Below, piece by piece: positions 1-5,416 of a stretch of DNA of 5,508 bases. The number at the start of each line of letters is the position of its first letter. Positions within the stretch are counted from its first letter, which is position 1. The DNA is from Vampirovibrionales bacterium (lineage in GTDB: Bacteria; Cyanobacteriota; Vampirovibrionia; Vampirovibrionales; JAGQHJ01): NCBI GenBank assembly GCA_025451145.1, contig JANWKX010000150.1, positions 1 through 5,508 of the forward strand, given 5' to 3'. The notes under the pieces were generated by a model. The model was not told the origin of the DNA, did not search any database, and saw only the letters and a program-made list of their open reading frames with translations. The position numbers and the translations under genes are program-made.

Positions 1-346
1 TATTGCGGAAGACCTCGGTGGTCATCACTAAAATTCGGGCATCCCGGTTGATGGAAATATCCCCGGTCAAAAGCCCTACCGTCTCTTCGCCGTATTCGGC
101 TTTAAAATCCTGAAATTTTTGGTTACTGAGGGCTTTTAAGGGTGTGGTGTAAAACAGTTTTCGGCCTTCAGCCATGGCTTTATGCGCTGCAAACTCAGCA
201 ACTAAGGTTTTACCACTCCCTGTCGGAGAGCAAACCACCACGCTATGGCCTGCTTCTATCGTTTTCATGGCGTCAACCTGGAAGGCATCCGGTGTAAAGG
301 GTAATTTGGTGAGAAACGTTTCCATCATCTTTTCATCATAGCTCAA
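1..346 (-). CDS. Ski2/Mtr4/HelY-like superfamily 2 DEAD/DEAH-box helicase, N-terminal part (gene runs off the left edge)
   Basis: An ATP-dependent RNA or DNA helicase; only the first 115 codons lie in the window. Reading the minus strand from a TTG at 346-344, residues 17-28 form a Q-motif-like segment (FTPDAFQVDAMK). Walker A follows at about residues 40-47 (SPTGSGKT), then motif Ia-like TTPLKALSNQK (67-77), GLLTGDISIN (91-100) and MTTEVFRN (108-115). The TPLKALSNQK and LLTGD/MTTE combination is typical of the Ski2-like group. Motif II (DEVH/DEAH) and everything after it lie outside the window, so subfamily and function are not settled. The reading frame is closed upstream by a stop at 460-458, with no ATG or GTG before 346. 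The TTG is preferred because a GGAG lies 9 bases upstream. An alternative start is one of two adjacent ATGs at 328 and 325, which have weaker ribosome sites; either keeps the Q motif. It is divergent from the flagellar genes. Confidence 0.88.
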   Translation of the reverse strand, partial: MSYDEKMMETFLTKLPFTPDAFQVDAMKTIEAGHSVVVCSPTGSGKTLVAEFAAHKAMAEGRKLFYTTPLKALSNQKFQDFKAEYGEETVGLLTGDISINRDARILVMTTEVFRN

Positions 347-355
347 GGTCGTTAT

Positions 356-359
356 CTCC
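356..359 (-). promoter_or_regulatory. Shine-Dalgarno GGAG for the helicase TTG start
   Basis: GGAG on the minus strand lies 9 bases before the TTG at 346-344. It is the only good ribosome site near the start of the helicase frame, so it favours the TTG over the ATGs at 328 and 325. This is an inference from spacing alone. Confidence 0.4.
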
Positions 360-440
360 GCGAGGCGTCTGTTCGTTATTGGTAAACCGGGATCCCGAGT
401 ATTCTCTGAATCTGGCTTATCCTCCAGGTTGAGGAGAACG

Positions 441-457
441 GGTGTAGGCCCTCCACC
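441..457. promoter_or_regulatory. 17-base imperfect dyad, possible operator
   Basis: The arms GGTGTAGG (441-448) and CCTCCACC (450-457) are reverse complements at 7 of 8 positions around a single central base. The dyad touches the -10 element proposed for the helicase promoter and covers its expected start point, where a repressor could act. A hairpin with this centre would need the inner pairs opened, so a protein-binding dyad is more likely than an RNA structure. No known regulator site was recognised. Confidence 0.25.
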
Positions 458-485
458 TTATAGAGGATCTCTGGGGGGATTTCCA
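457..485 (-). promoter_or_regulatory. Candidate sigma70-type promoter for the helicase gene
   Basis: On the minus strand, TGGAAA (485-480, 4 of 6 matches to TTGACA) is followed after exactly 17 bases by TATAAG (462-457, 5 of 6 matches to TATAAT). Transcription would begin near 450 and leave a leader of about 100 bases before the TTG start. Spacing and direction fit the divergent helicase gene. A match of this quality can occur by chance, so this is a candidate only. Confidence 0.3.
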
Positions 486-563
486 CCAAACAATGGATGA
501 AAGTGCTCCCCGAGAACGTCTACTCTGAAGATTGAGCGATAGTATGAGAGCGTGTGTGTTTGG

Positions 564-1121
564 ATGAGTTACCCCATTGGAATTGAAAATGCCCGCCAGC
601 GGATTGAAGAAATCCGAGCGCATATTCAAGAAATTAGCCAGACGAATAAACCGGAATCCTCTGGGTTCCAGGATGTGTTGGATTCACAAATTCAGCAACA
701 AGGCGGTCAATCCTTACCTTTGCCTAAATCCAGTCTGGTCAATGTAGTTGAATCAGAAGCCCAAAAAATCGGATTGGATCCCAATCTCGCCAAAGCCATT
801 GCGCAGGCCGAATCAGGATTTAATCCTAACGCCGTATCCAAAGCCGGTGCACAAGGGTTAATGCAACTCATGCCTTCAACCGCCCAGGGGCTTGGGGTCA
901 AAGCGCTTCTCGATCCGGTGGAAAACGTACAAGGGGGCACTCGGTACCTTAAGTCATTGCTGGATAAATATCATTCTATTCCCAAAGCCGTAGCGGCCTA
1001 CAATGCAGGGCCTGGAGCAGTGGATAAATACAACGGTATTCCCCCATATACGGAAACCCAAAATTACGTCCGGCGGGTCCTTCAGTATGAACAGCAATTT
1101 GAAAAACAAAACGGGGGTTAA
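564..1121 (+). CDS. Lytic transglycosylase (SLT domain), flagellar operon-associated
   Basis: Predicted to cleave peptidoglycan glycan strands non-hydrolytically, probably to let the flagellar rod through the wall. From the ATG at 564 the protein has 185 residues. The C-terminal two thirds form a goose-type lysozyme-like SLT fold: AQAESGFNP with the presumed catalytic Glu at about residue 83, AQGLMQLMP at 96-104, AAYNAGPGAV at 144-153 and a late NYV at 167-169. The first 55 or so residues are polar and helical in character (IENARQRIEEIRAHIQEI), then low in complexity; there is no Sec signal peptide or membrane segment. A GTG at 552 is an in-frame alternative start, but it has no properly spaced ribosome site; for the ATG, a weak GAGAG lies 13 bases upstream. 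Its stop is 5 bases before flgF, so the two are probably cotranscribed. It is a stand-alone enzyme rather than the C-terminal half of a FlgJ fusion. The enzyme class is secure; the flagellar role is inferred from position. Confidence 0.9.
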   Translation: MSYPIGIENARQRIEEIRAHIQEISQTNKPESSGFQDVLDSQIQQQGGQSLPLPKSSLVNVVESEAQKIGLDPNLAKAIAQAESGFNPNAVSKAGAQGLMQLMPSTAQGLGVKALLDPVENVQGGTRYLKSLLDKYHSIPKAVAAYNAGPGAVDKYNGIPPYTETQNYVRRVLQYEQQFEKQNGG

Positions 1122-1126
1122 GTGAG

Positions 1127-1882
1127 ATGCTAAGAGGTATTTATTCAGCTGCGGCAGGCATGACCACCCAAATGCTTTTGAATGATGTGGTGGCTGATAA
1201 CCTGGCCAACTTGAATACCCCGGGCTATAAACAATCCGGCGCGCAGTTTCAATCCTTCGGTGAAGTCTTGATGGGGCAAGTCAGTGATGCCGGCAAGAAC
1301 AGTTTAGGGACTTTGGCCATGGGATCAGACTTGATGGGAACCGCCATTAACTATCAACAAGGTGACCTGGTTCAAACGGGTAATCCGCTGGATCTGGGCC
1401 TGAGGGGCGATGGCTTTTTTGTGGTCAAGGATGCTGCCACCAATACGTCGTATTATACTCGGGCAGGTAACTTTACCATGGATAGCGCCGGATACATCAC
1501 CACCAATCAAGGGCAACGGCTACAAGGCATGAAGGGGGATATTATGGTCCCCTTAAAAACCAAAGATATTGTTATTTCTAACGACGGAACGGTGACAGCC
1601 GATGGGAAAGCCCTTGATAAGGTTATGTTGGCGTCCTTTAACAATAACCAAGGCTTAAGTCGGCTTGGATCGACCTTGTACAGCTCAACGGAAAAACCCA
1701 GTTTAAATTCTCAGACGGTTTCCATTGAGCAAGGCACCATTGAGCGATCCAATGCCAACATCATTACGCAGATGGTGAATTCCATGACAGGCATGCGGGT
1801 ATATGAAGGCTTGCAACGTGGTATCCAAATGCAAGATGAGACACTTCAAAAGTCGGTAAATGATGTTGGCCGACTGAGTTAG
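1127..1882 (+). CDS. flgF: Flagellar proximal rod protein FlgF
   Basis: An axial rod subunit exported by the flagellar type III system. The 251 residues match a full-length FlgF/FlgG-family protein. The N-terminal rod helix MLRGIYSAAAGM is followed by the family signature VADNLANLNTPGYK (about 22-35). The central block reads GDLVQTGNPLDLGLRGDGFFVV (79-100), then YYTRAGNFTMD, where FlgF/G proteins carry their D1 domain. The C-terminus has QGTIERSNANIITQMVNSM, the family's C-terminal coiled-coil region. I call it FlgF rather than FlgG because it lies directly upstream of a clear FlgG, lacks the FlgG-specific segment after residue 45, and is shorter. The start has a G-run (1113-1117) 9 bases upstream, inside the end of the transglycosylase gene. 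FlgF and FlgG are paralogues and also resemble FlgE and FlgC, but the length excludes FlgE and FlgC. Confidence 0.9.
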   Translation: MLRGIYSAAAGMTTQMLLNDVVADNLANLNTPGYKQSGAQFQSFGEVLMGQVSDAGKNSLGTLAMGSDLMGTAINYQQGDLVQTGNPLDLGLRGDGFFVVKDAATNTSYYTRAGNFTMDSAGYITTNQGQRLQGMKGDIMVPLKTKDIVISNDGTVTADGKALDKVMLASFNNNQGLSRLGSTLYSSTEKPSLNSQTVSIEQGTIERSNANIITQMVNSMTGMRVYEGLQRGIQMQDETLQKSVNDVGRLS

Positions 1883-1888
1883 GGGCAA

Positions 1889-1940
1889 TAAAAGAGAGTA
1901 AAGAGGAACGAAGAGAAGATCGATGATGGGAAAAAGAGAG
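1889..1940 (+). repeat. Purine-rich leader with phased AAGAG, upstream of flgG
   Basis: The flgF-flgG gap is 84 bases and its middle is almost pure A/G on the coding strand. AAGAG occurs at 1892, 1901, 1911 and 1934, the first three spaced 9-10 bases apart. A similar stretch including ACGAAGAGA precedes flgH at 3554. It does not look like a terminator or a small gene. Function is unknown; an unstructured mRNA leader that aids ribosome loading is one possibility. Confidence 0.45.
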
Positions 1941-1950
1941 CAGTGCCAAT

Positions 1951-1957
1951 TGGAGGG
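1951..1957 (+). promoter_or_regulatory. Strong Shine-Dalgarno for flgG
   Basis: TGGAGGG ends 9 bases before the flgG ATG at 1967 and is the strongest ribosome site in the window. Its first bases are also the right half of the 8-base palindrome CCAATTGG (1946-1953), so weak local pairing could affect access; this is speculative. Confidence 0.6.
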
Positions 1958-1966
1958 TAAAGTTGT

Positions 1967-2761
1967 ATGCTAAGGGCATTATATACGGCAGCAACAGGTG
2001 CGCAGTGCCAACAAACAAATATTGATGTCATTGCCAACAACGTATCTAACGTCAATACCACTGGGTATAAAAAGGTTAGAGCGGAGTTTCAGGATCTTTT
2101 GAGCCAAAATTACCGTTCTCCAGGGACTTTGGGAAACCAAGGGACAACCCTACCTGTGGGGATTCAGATCGGGCTTGGGACCAGAACATCTGCGACCCAA
2201 CGCATTTTCTTGCCTGGTTCCCTGTATCAAACCGGTAACCCTTTGGATGTCTCCATCGATGGGGATGGGTTTTTCCAGGTGATGATGGATAACGGCCAAT
2301 TCGCCTACACCCGAGACGGCGGTTTTAAGATGGACGCCAATGGTCAATTGGTGACTTCGGATGGTTATGTGGTGCAGCCCTCTATTTCAATTCCAACCAA
2401 CGCAACGGACATTTCCATCGGAAAAAACGGCGCTGTTTTCGTTCAAACAGCCGGAAATACAACGTTTAGCCAGGTTGGGCAGTTGAACCTGACCAAGTTT
2501 CCAAACGCTGCTGGCTTGGTGAGTTATGGGCATAACTTGTATCTCCAGTCTCCTTCGGCTGGTAACCCTATCCAAGGGACTGCGGGCCAGGGTGATTTGG
2601 GAAATACCGTCATTACCCAGGGATTCTTGGAAAACTCCAATGTCCAGATTGTGGATGAGCTGATTAATCTGATTAGTGCGCAACGGGCATTTGAGGCTAA
2701 TTCCAATGTCATCAAGGCTTCCAACGAGATGTTACAAAAAGCCAATAGTATCACTGTATAA
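1967..2761 (+). CDS. flgG: Flagellar distal rod protein FlgG
   Basis: Major subunit of the distal rod, assembled outside the inner membrane after type III export; the P and L rings form around it. The 264 residues match the usual FlgG length (about 260). Features in order: N-terminal rod helix MLRALYTAATG with QQTNIDVIANNVSNVNTTGYKK (about 15-36); the FlgG-type segment EFQDLLSQNYRSPG (40-53) then TTLPVGIQIGLGT, the region tied to straight, stiff rods; LPGSLYQTGNPLDVSIDGDGFFQV (82-105); FAYTRDGGFKMDANGQLVT; QVGQLNLTKF; and the C-terminal coiled-coil region GFLENSNVQIVDELINLISAQRAFEANS. This is the most securely identified gene here. It follows flgF by 84 bases and flgA starts 11 bases after it. 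Confidence 0.97.
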   Translation: MLRALYTAATGAQCQQTNIDVIANNVSNVNTTGYKKVRAEFQDLLSQNYRSPGTLGNQGTTLPVGIQIGLGTRTSATQRIFLPGSLYQTGNPLDVSIDGDGFFQVMMDNGQFAYTRDGGFKMDANGQLVTSDGYVVQPSISIPTNATDISIGKNGAVFVQTAGNTTFSQVGQLNLTKFPNAAGLVSYGHNLYLQSPSAGNPIQGTAGQGDLGNTVITQGFLENSNVQIVDELINLISAQRAFEANSNVIKASNEMLQKANSITV

Positions 2762-2772
2762 GGATTTTTGGG

Positions 2773-3522
2773 ATGAAACATTACCGTTACAAGCAGCTTA
2801 GTTTTTGTCTGGTGGCATGGCTTTGGCTATGTTTTCTGGGACAAGGCCTGGCGTATGCTAGTGTAACGGTGATGCCTAAAGCGATTGCGTCACGGGTGAA
2901 GGCGTATATTCTTGCTTCAACGCCCAGTCCAAAGGAACAGAATGCGACTGTGGATGTTGAGGTGCTAAATTTGCCTCAACTACCGGTTCAGCTTGAAGGG
3001 GAGAATCTTAAGTGGGTACTATCCGACACTCGCCCAACCCCTTTAACGCCAAGTACCATTGTCCAGGTCTCCTTAAGTACAGAATCTGACCTGAGACATA
3101 TCGGTATTCCCGTTCGCATCTATATCGATCGGCCTGTCTGGGTGGTCAAGCAACTGATTATGGCTCACCAACCGATAACGCCATCAGATGTGACACTGGA
3201 GCGGAAGCGTCTGACCTATGAAGCACCTTACGTTATCGGAGAAAAAGACAACATAACGGCATATTCGGCTCAATCTAATCTTGCCCCCGGCACTATCTTG
3301 CAAAGTCGACAGTTGTTTTTGACACCAGCCATTTTCCGAAACGATCAAATTCGCCTGGTTTTGGTGATGGCCAGTGGTGTTCAGGTCTCTGTGATGGCCA
3401 GGGCATTAGAAGATGGCGCGATTGGAAAACGGATCCGAGTCCAGGAACAGCTTGCTAACAATCAATATAAAGTGTTGACAGGCCAAGTGGTCAGTCATGA
3501 TACGGTTGTCATTCGTTTATAG
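2773..3522 (+). CDS. flgA: Flagellar P-ring assembly chaperone FlgA
   Basis: A periplasmic chaperone needed for FlgI to polymerise into the P ring. The 249-residue product begins with a Sec signal peptide: basic MKHYRYK, a hydrophobic core at 9-23 and probable cleavage after LAYA (about residue 29). The middle (about 30-110) is poorly conserved. The C-terminal half has the SAF-type fold of FlgA: PVWVVKQLIMAHQPITPSDVTLERKRL (120-146), LAPGTILQSRQL (170-181), then RNDQIRLVLVMASGVQVSVMARALEDGAIGKRIRV (189-223) and a closing VLTGQVVSHDTVVIRL. It is a little longer than the roughly 220 residues usual for the family, mostly before the SAF region. AAGGA overlapping the flgG stop lies 8 bases before the ATG, which suggests translational linkage to flgG. 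Confidence 0.92.
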   Translation: MKHYRYKQLSFCLVAWLWLCFLGQGLAYASVTVMPKAIASRVKAYILASTPSPKEQNATVDVEVLNLPQLPVQLEGENLKWVLSDTRPTPLTPSTIVQVSLSTESDLRHIGIPVRIYIDRPVWVVKQLIMAHQPITPSDVTLERKRLTYEAPYVIGEKDNITAYSAQSNLAPGTILQSRQLFLTPAIFRNDQIRLVLVMASGVQVSVMARALEDGAIGKRIRVQEQLANNQYKVLTGQVVSHDTVVIRL

Positions 3523-3545
3523 GGTTAAAAACTAAGATATTTATT

Positions 3546-3565
3546 GAAGAGAGACGAAGAGAGAG
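3546..3565 (+). repeat. Tandem 10-base purine repeat in the flgH leader
   Basis: GAAGAGAGAC (3546-3555) is followed directly by GAAGAGAGAG (3556-3565), identical at 9 of 10 positions. It fills much of the 52-base flgA-flgH gap and resembles the purine-rich leader before flgG. The GAGAG at its end sits 9 bases before the flgH ATG, so part of it probably also serves as the ribosome site. Confidence 0.5.
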
Positions 3566-3574
3566 TAGAACACT

Positions 3575-4234
3575 ATGAAGCAGCACCATTTATATAGACA
3601 GGTTGTCATTATTACCCTGCTGTTATCCACCTTGGGGGCTTCTGGACATCTCGCCTATGGGGAGTCTCTCTTTCGTGCCGGTATTTCTTATAAGACGGCA
3701 GGATCCTTTATACCCAGGTCCTTGCTCACGATTCCAAAGCCACGATCGATTGGCGATATGGTGACCATCAATATTGTTCAAAGTGCCAAGATCAATGTCA
3801 GTGACACCACCATGATTATGAAAACCAGACAACTGACGGAAAACAGCACCAATATTATCAGTAGCGTGTTCAAAAAGCTGACAGGGTTTAAGGACTTGCT
3901 ACCGAGCGTTAACGGCGTCAACAACCAGGATGACAACACGTTAATGGCGCAATCCAGTAAGACCTATTCTTATACCGATAACATCGCCTGCCAAGTGGTT
4001 CAGGTGTTGCCCAATGGCACCTTGATTGTTCAAGGCAAGAAGACGGTTTTTGCCAATAAAGAAGAACAAGACCTGTATGTCAGTGGGATTATAAACCCAT
4101 TTTTCCTGGATGAGACGAATACGGTGACCTCGGATAAGGTGGGCAATTTGCAAATGCATATCGCCGATCGTGGTACCATCGCCCGTCAACATGGGGACGG
4201 GATCCTTGGCAAGTACTTTCAGTTCTTTAATTGA
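3575..4234 (+). CDS. flgH: Flagellar L-ring protein FlgH (no lipobox cysteine)
   Basis: Forms the L ring in the outer membrane, the outer part of the bushing around the rod. The 219-residue product is close to the normal mature-plus-signal length (about 220-235). It has a Sec-like signal peptide with a hydrophobic core at about 9-19 and probable cleavage after AYG (residue 29). Family features follow: SLF (31-33, SLW in most homologues), IGDMVTINIVQSAKINV (59-75), the hallmark VVQVLPNGTLIVQGKKTV (141-158), LYVSGIINP (167-175) and TNTVTSDKVGN (181-191). Its only cysteine is at residue 139, well inside the mature protein, so there is no lipobox. Classical FlgH is a lipoprotein; this one appears to be processed by signal peptidase I, or to be anchored differently. 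The identification does not depend on that. flgI follows after 46 bases. Confidence 0.93.
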   Translation: MKQHHLYRQVVIITLLLSTLGASGHLAYGESLFRAGISYKTAGSFIPRSLLTIPKPRSIGDMVTINIVQSAKINVSDTTMIMKTRQLTENSTNIISSVFKKLTGFKDLLPSVNGVNNQDDNTLMAQSSKTYSYTDNIACQVVQVLPNGTLIVQGKKTVFANKEEQDLYVSGIINPFFLDETNTVTSDKVGNLQMHIADRGTIARQHGDGILGKYFQFFN

Positions 4235-4270
4235 GGGATAGTAGCATAATTGGTTAGGGTTGAATGTAAA

Positions 4271-4275
4271 AGGAG
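4271..4275 (+). promoter_or_regulatory. Shine-Dalgarno AGGAG that sets the flgI start at GTG 4281
   Basis: AAAAGGAG (4268-4275) lies 5 bases before GTG 4281 and is the best ribosome site near the flgI frame. It lies inside the frame opened by TTG 4260, and is 14 bases from ATG 4290, too far for that codon. It therefore argues for GTG as the start. Confidence 0.65.
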
Positions 4276-4280
4276 TCAAT

Positions 4281-5408
4281 GTGAAGAGGATGCTGGAAAA
4301 AGTTAGAGCCCAAATAGCGCTTTTCTTGGCCGCACTCATGTTCATGAGTGTGATGCCAATGCCGCCAGCACAAGCGGCATTGGTCCGTATCAAAGACATT
4401 GCTCATGTCAAAGGAATCCGGGATAACCAATTGGTGGGTTACGGTATGGTGGTGGGGCTTATGTCCACCGGGGATAAAAGCCGTTCAACCCAGTACGCGC
4501 AACAAAACCTGATGATGAATTTTGGGGTGGTGGTGAGTAACCCTAACTATATTATGAGTTATAACTCTGCTGCTGTCCTTGTGACTGCAACGATTCCACC
4601 GTTTGCCAAAGCGGGGGATAAGATTGATGTGACGGTTTCATCGGCGGCCAACGCAAAAAGCCTTGAAGGTGGGGTTTTGGTTGAGACCCAATTGTTAGGT
4701 CCTAATGGTGAAGTGATTGCCCTGGCTCAAGGCCCTATTTCAACCGGTGGCTCATCAGCATCAGCTGCCGGATCTTCTAAGCGGACCTCCATTACCACCT
4801 CAGGACGAATTCCCAATGGTGCCATTGTGGAACGGGATATTCATACCGAGATTGGGGATGAAGACGGCTTGGATCTGGTCTTGAATCACTCAGATTTTAC
4901 TTTGGTCAGCCGTGTCGCCGATGTGATTTCCCAACGAGTTGCACCAGCATCTCCTTCGGATGGGGGAACCATTCGGATTGACTTTCCACCAGACTTCTCC
5001 GGAAATCGGGTCGGTCTGATTTCGAGTATTGAAAATCTGGAAGTCGAAACATCCCCTGATGTGGCAAAAGTGGTCATCAATGAGCGAACTGGAACGGTTG
5101 TCATTGGCAATTCCGTCAAGTTACTCCCGGCAGCCGTTGCCCATGGCGGTATTACAGTCAGTATCCAAACCACCAATTCCGTTTCGCAGCCCAATCCCTT
5201 TGGGGGCGGATCCACGATGGGGGTTTCCAATGCCAAAATCGATATCGAAAAGCAGCAGGGATCCCTGATTCAACTGAACGCCAATGCCTCCTTGCAGGAT
5301 CTGGTCAGTGCCTTAAACGCCATTGGGGTGACCCCCAGCGATTTGATTTCAATCCTTCAGGCGCTAAAAGAAGCGGGAAGCCTGGAAGCCAATTTGGAGA
5401 TTATTTGA
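4281..5408 (+). CDS. flgI: Flagellar P-ring protein FlgI
   Basis: Polymerises, with FlgA's help, into the P ring in the peptidoglycan layer around the distal rod. From GTG 4281 the product has 375 residues (about 365 is typical). A Sec signal peptide comes first: KRMLEKVR, a hydrophobic core at about 12-25 and cleavage after AQA (residue 32). The mature protein opens with ALVRIKDIAHVKGIRDNQLVGYG, then MVVGLMSTGDKS, the family N-terminal signature. Later signatures are GGVLVETQLLGPNGEVIALAQGP, a Ser/Gly-rich loop (GGSSASAAGSS), TTSGRIPNGAIVERDI, TGTVVIGNSVKLLPAAVAHGGITVSI and the C-terminal block SLQDLVSALNAIGVTPSDLISILQALKEAGSLEANLEII. All family blocks are present, so the gene looks intact. 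An upstream TTG at 4260 would add 7 residues but lacks a ribosome site; ATG 4290 is a shorter alternative. It ends 8 bases before the next gene. Confidence 0.96.
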   Translation: MKRMLEKVRAQIALFLAALMFMSVMPMPPAQAALVRIKDIAHVKGIRDNQLVGYGMVVGLMSTGDKSRSTQYAQQNLMMNFGVVVSNPNYIMSYNSAAVLVTATIPPFAKAGDKIDVTVSSAANAKSLEGGVLVETQLLGPNGEVIALAQGPISTGGSSASAAGSSKRTSITTSGRIPNGAIVERDIHTEIGDEDGLDLVLNHSDFTLVSRVADVISQRVAPASPSDGGTIRIDFPPDFSGNRVGLISSIENLEVETSPDVAKVVINERTGTVVIGNSVKLLPAAVAHGGITVSIQTTNSVSQPNPFGGGSTMGVSNAKIDIEKQQGSLIQLNANASLQDLVSALNAIGVTPSDLISILQALKEAGSLEANLEII

Positions 5409-5416
5409 GGAATTGT

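Larger units (their letters stand above)
347..563. other. Divergent intergenic region between the helicase and the flagellar operon
   Basis: This 217-base region separates two genes pointing away from each other, so both should have promoters here. The helicase side has a candidate promoter and a dyad. A small hairpin (TCCTC 420-424, GAGGA 431-435, loop of 6) is also present. On the plus strand I searched by eye for sigma70, sigma28 (TAAA with GCCGATAA) and sigma54 (-24 GG / -12 GC) elements and found no convincing pair. The operon promoter may use a diverged motif. No small gene or structured RNA was recognised. Confidence 0.6.

Noticed and set aside
459..464. TATAGA as a plus-strand -10 for the flagellar operon
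   Set aside because: The only -35-like hexamer upstream (TTGAGG, 429-434) is 24 bases away, too far for a sigma70 promoter.
417..629. 70-codon minus-strand open frame across the divergent region and the transglycosylase start
   Set aside because: It overlaps the transglycosylase N-terminus antisense, has low-complexity Arg/Ser-rich content and no recognisable features.
1946..1953. Perfect 8-base palindrome CCAATTGG overlapping the flgG ribosome site
   Set aside because: It is too short to be significant and has no loop, so it does not make a stable hairpin. It is mentioned only in the ribosome-site entry.
1764..2061. Overlapping minus-strand open frames across the flgF-flgG gap
   Set aside because: The purine-rich leader lacks stop codons when read from the other strand as a pyrimidine tract, which creates Ser/Leu/Phe-rich frames. 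There is no independent support for coding.
1127..2761. flgF and flgG as a recent tandem duplication
   Set aside because: They share start motifs and the GNPLD...GDGFF block but are diverged over most of their length. This is the ancient paralogy seen in flagellated bacteria generally.
3523..3574. Possible terminator in the flgA-flgH gap
   Set aside because: There is no inverted repeat followed by a T-run; the gap is AT- and purine-rich and unstructured.
3941..4399. 152-codon open frame on the minus strand across the flgH-flgI junction
   Set aside because: It overlaps the C-terminal half of FlgH and the FlgI signal region antisense. Its translation shows no family features, while both plus-strand genes are clear homologues.
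4886..5236. 116-codon open frame antisense to flgI
   Set aside because: It is a shadow of the strongly conserved flgI frame, with no ribosome site or recognisable domain.
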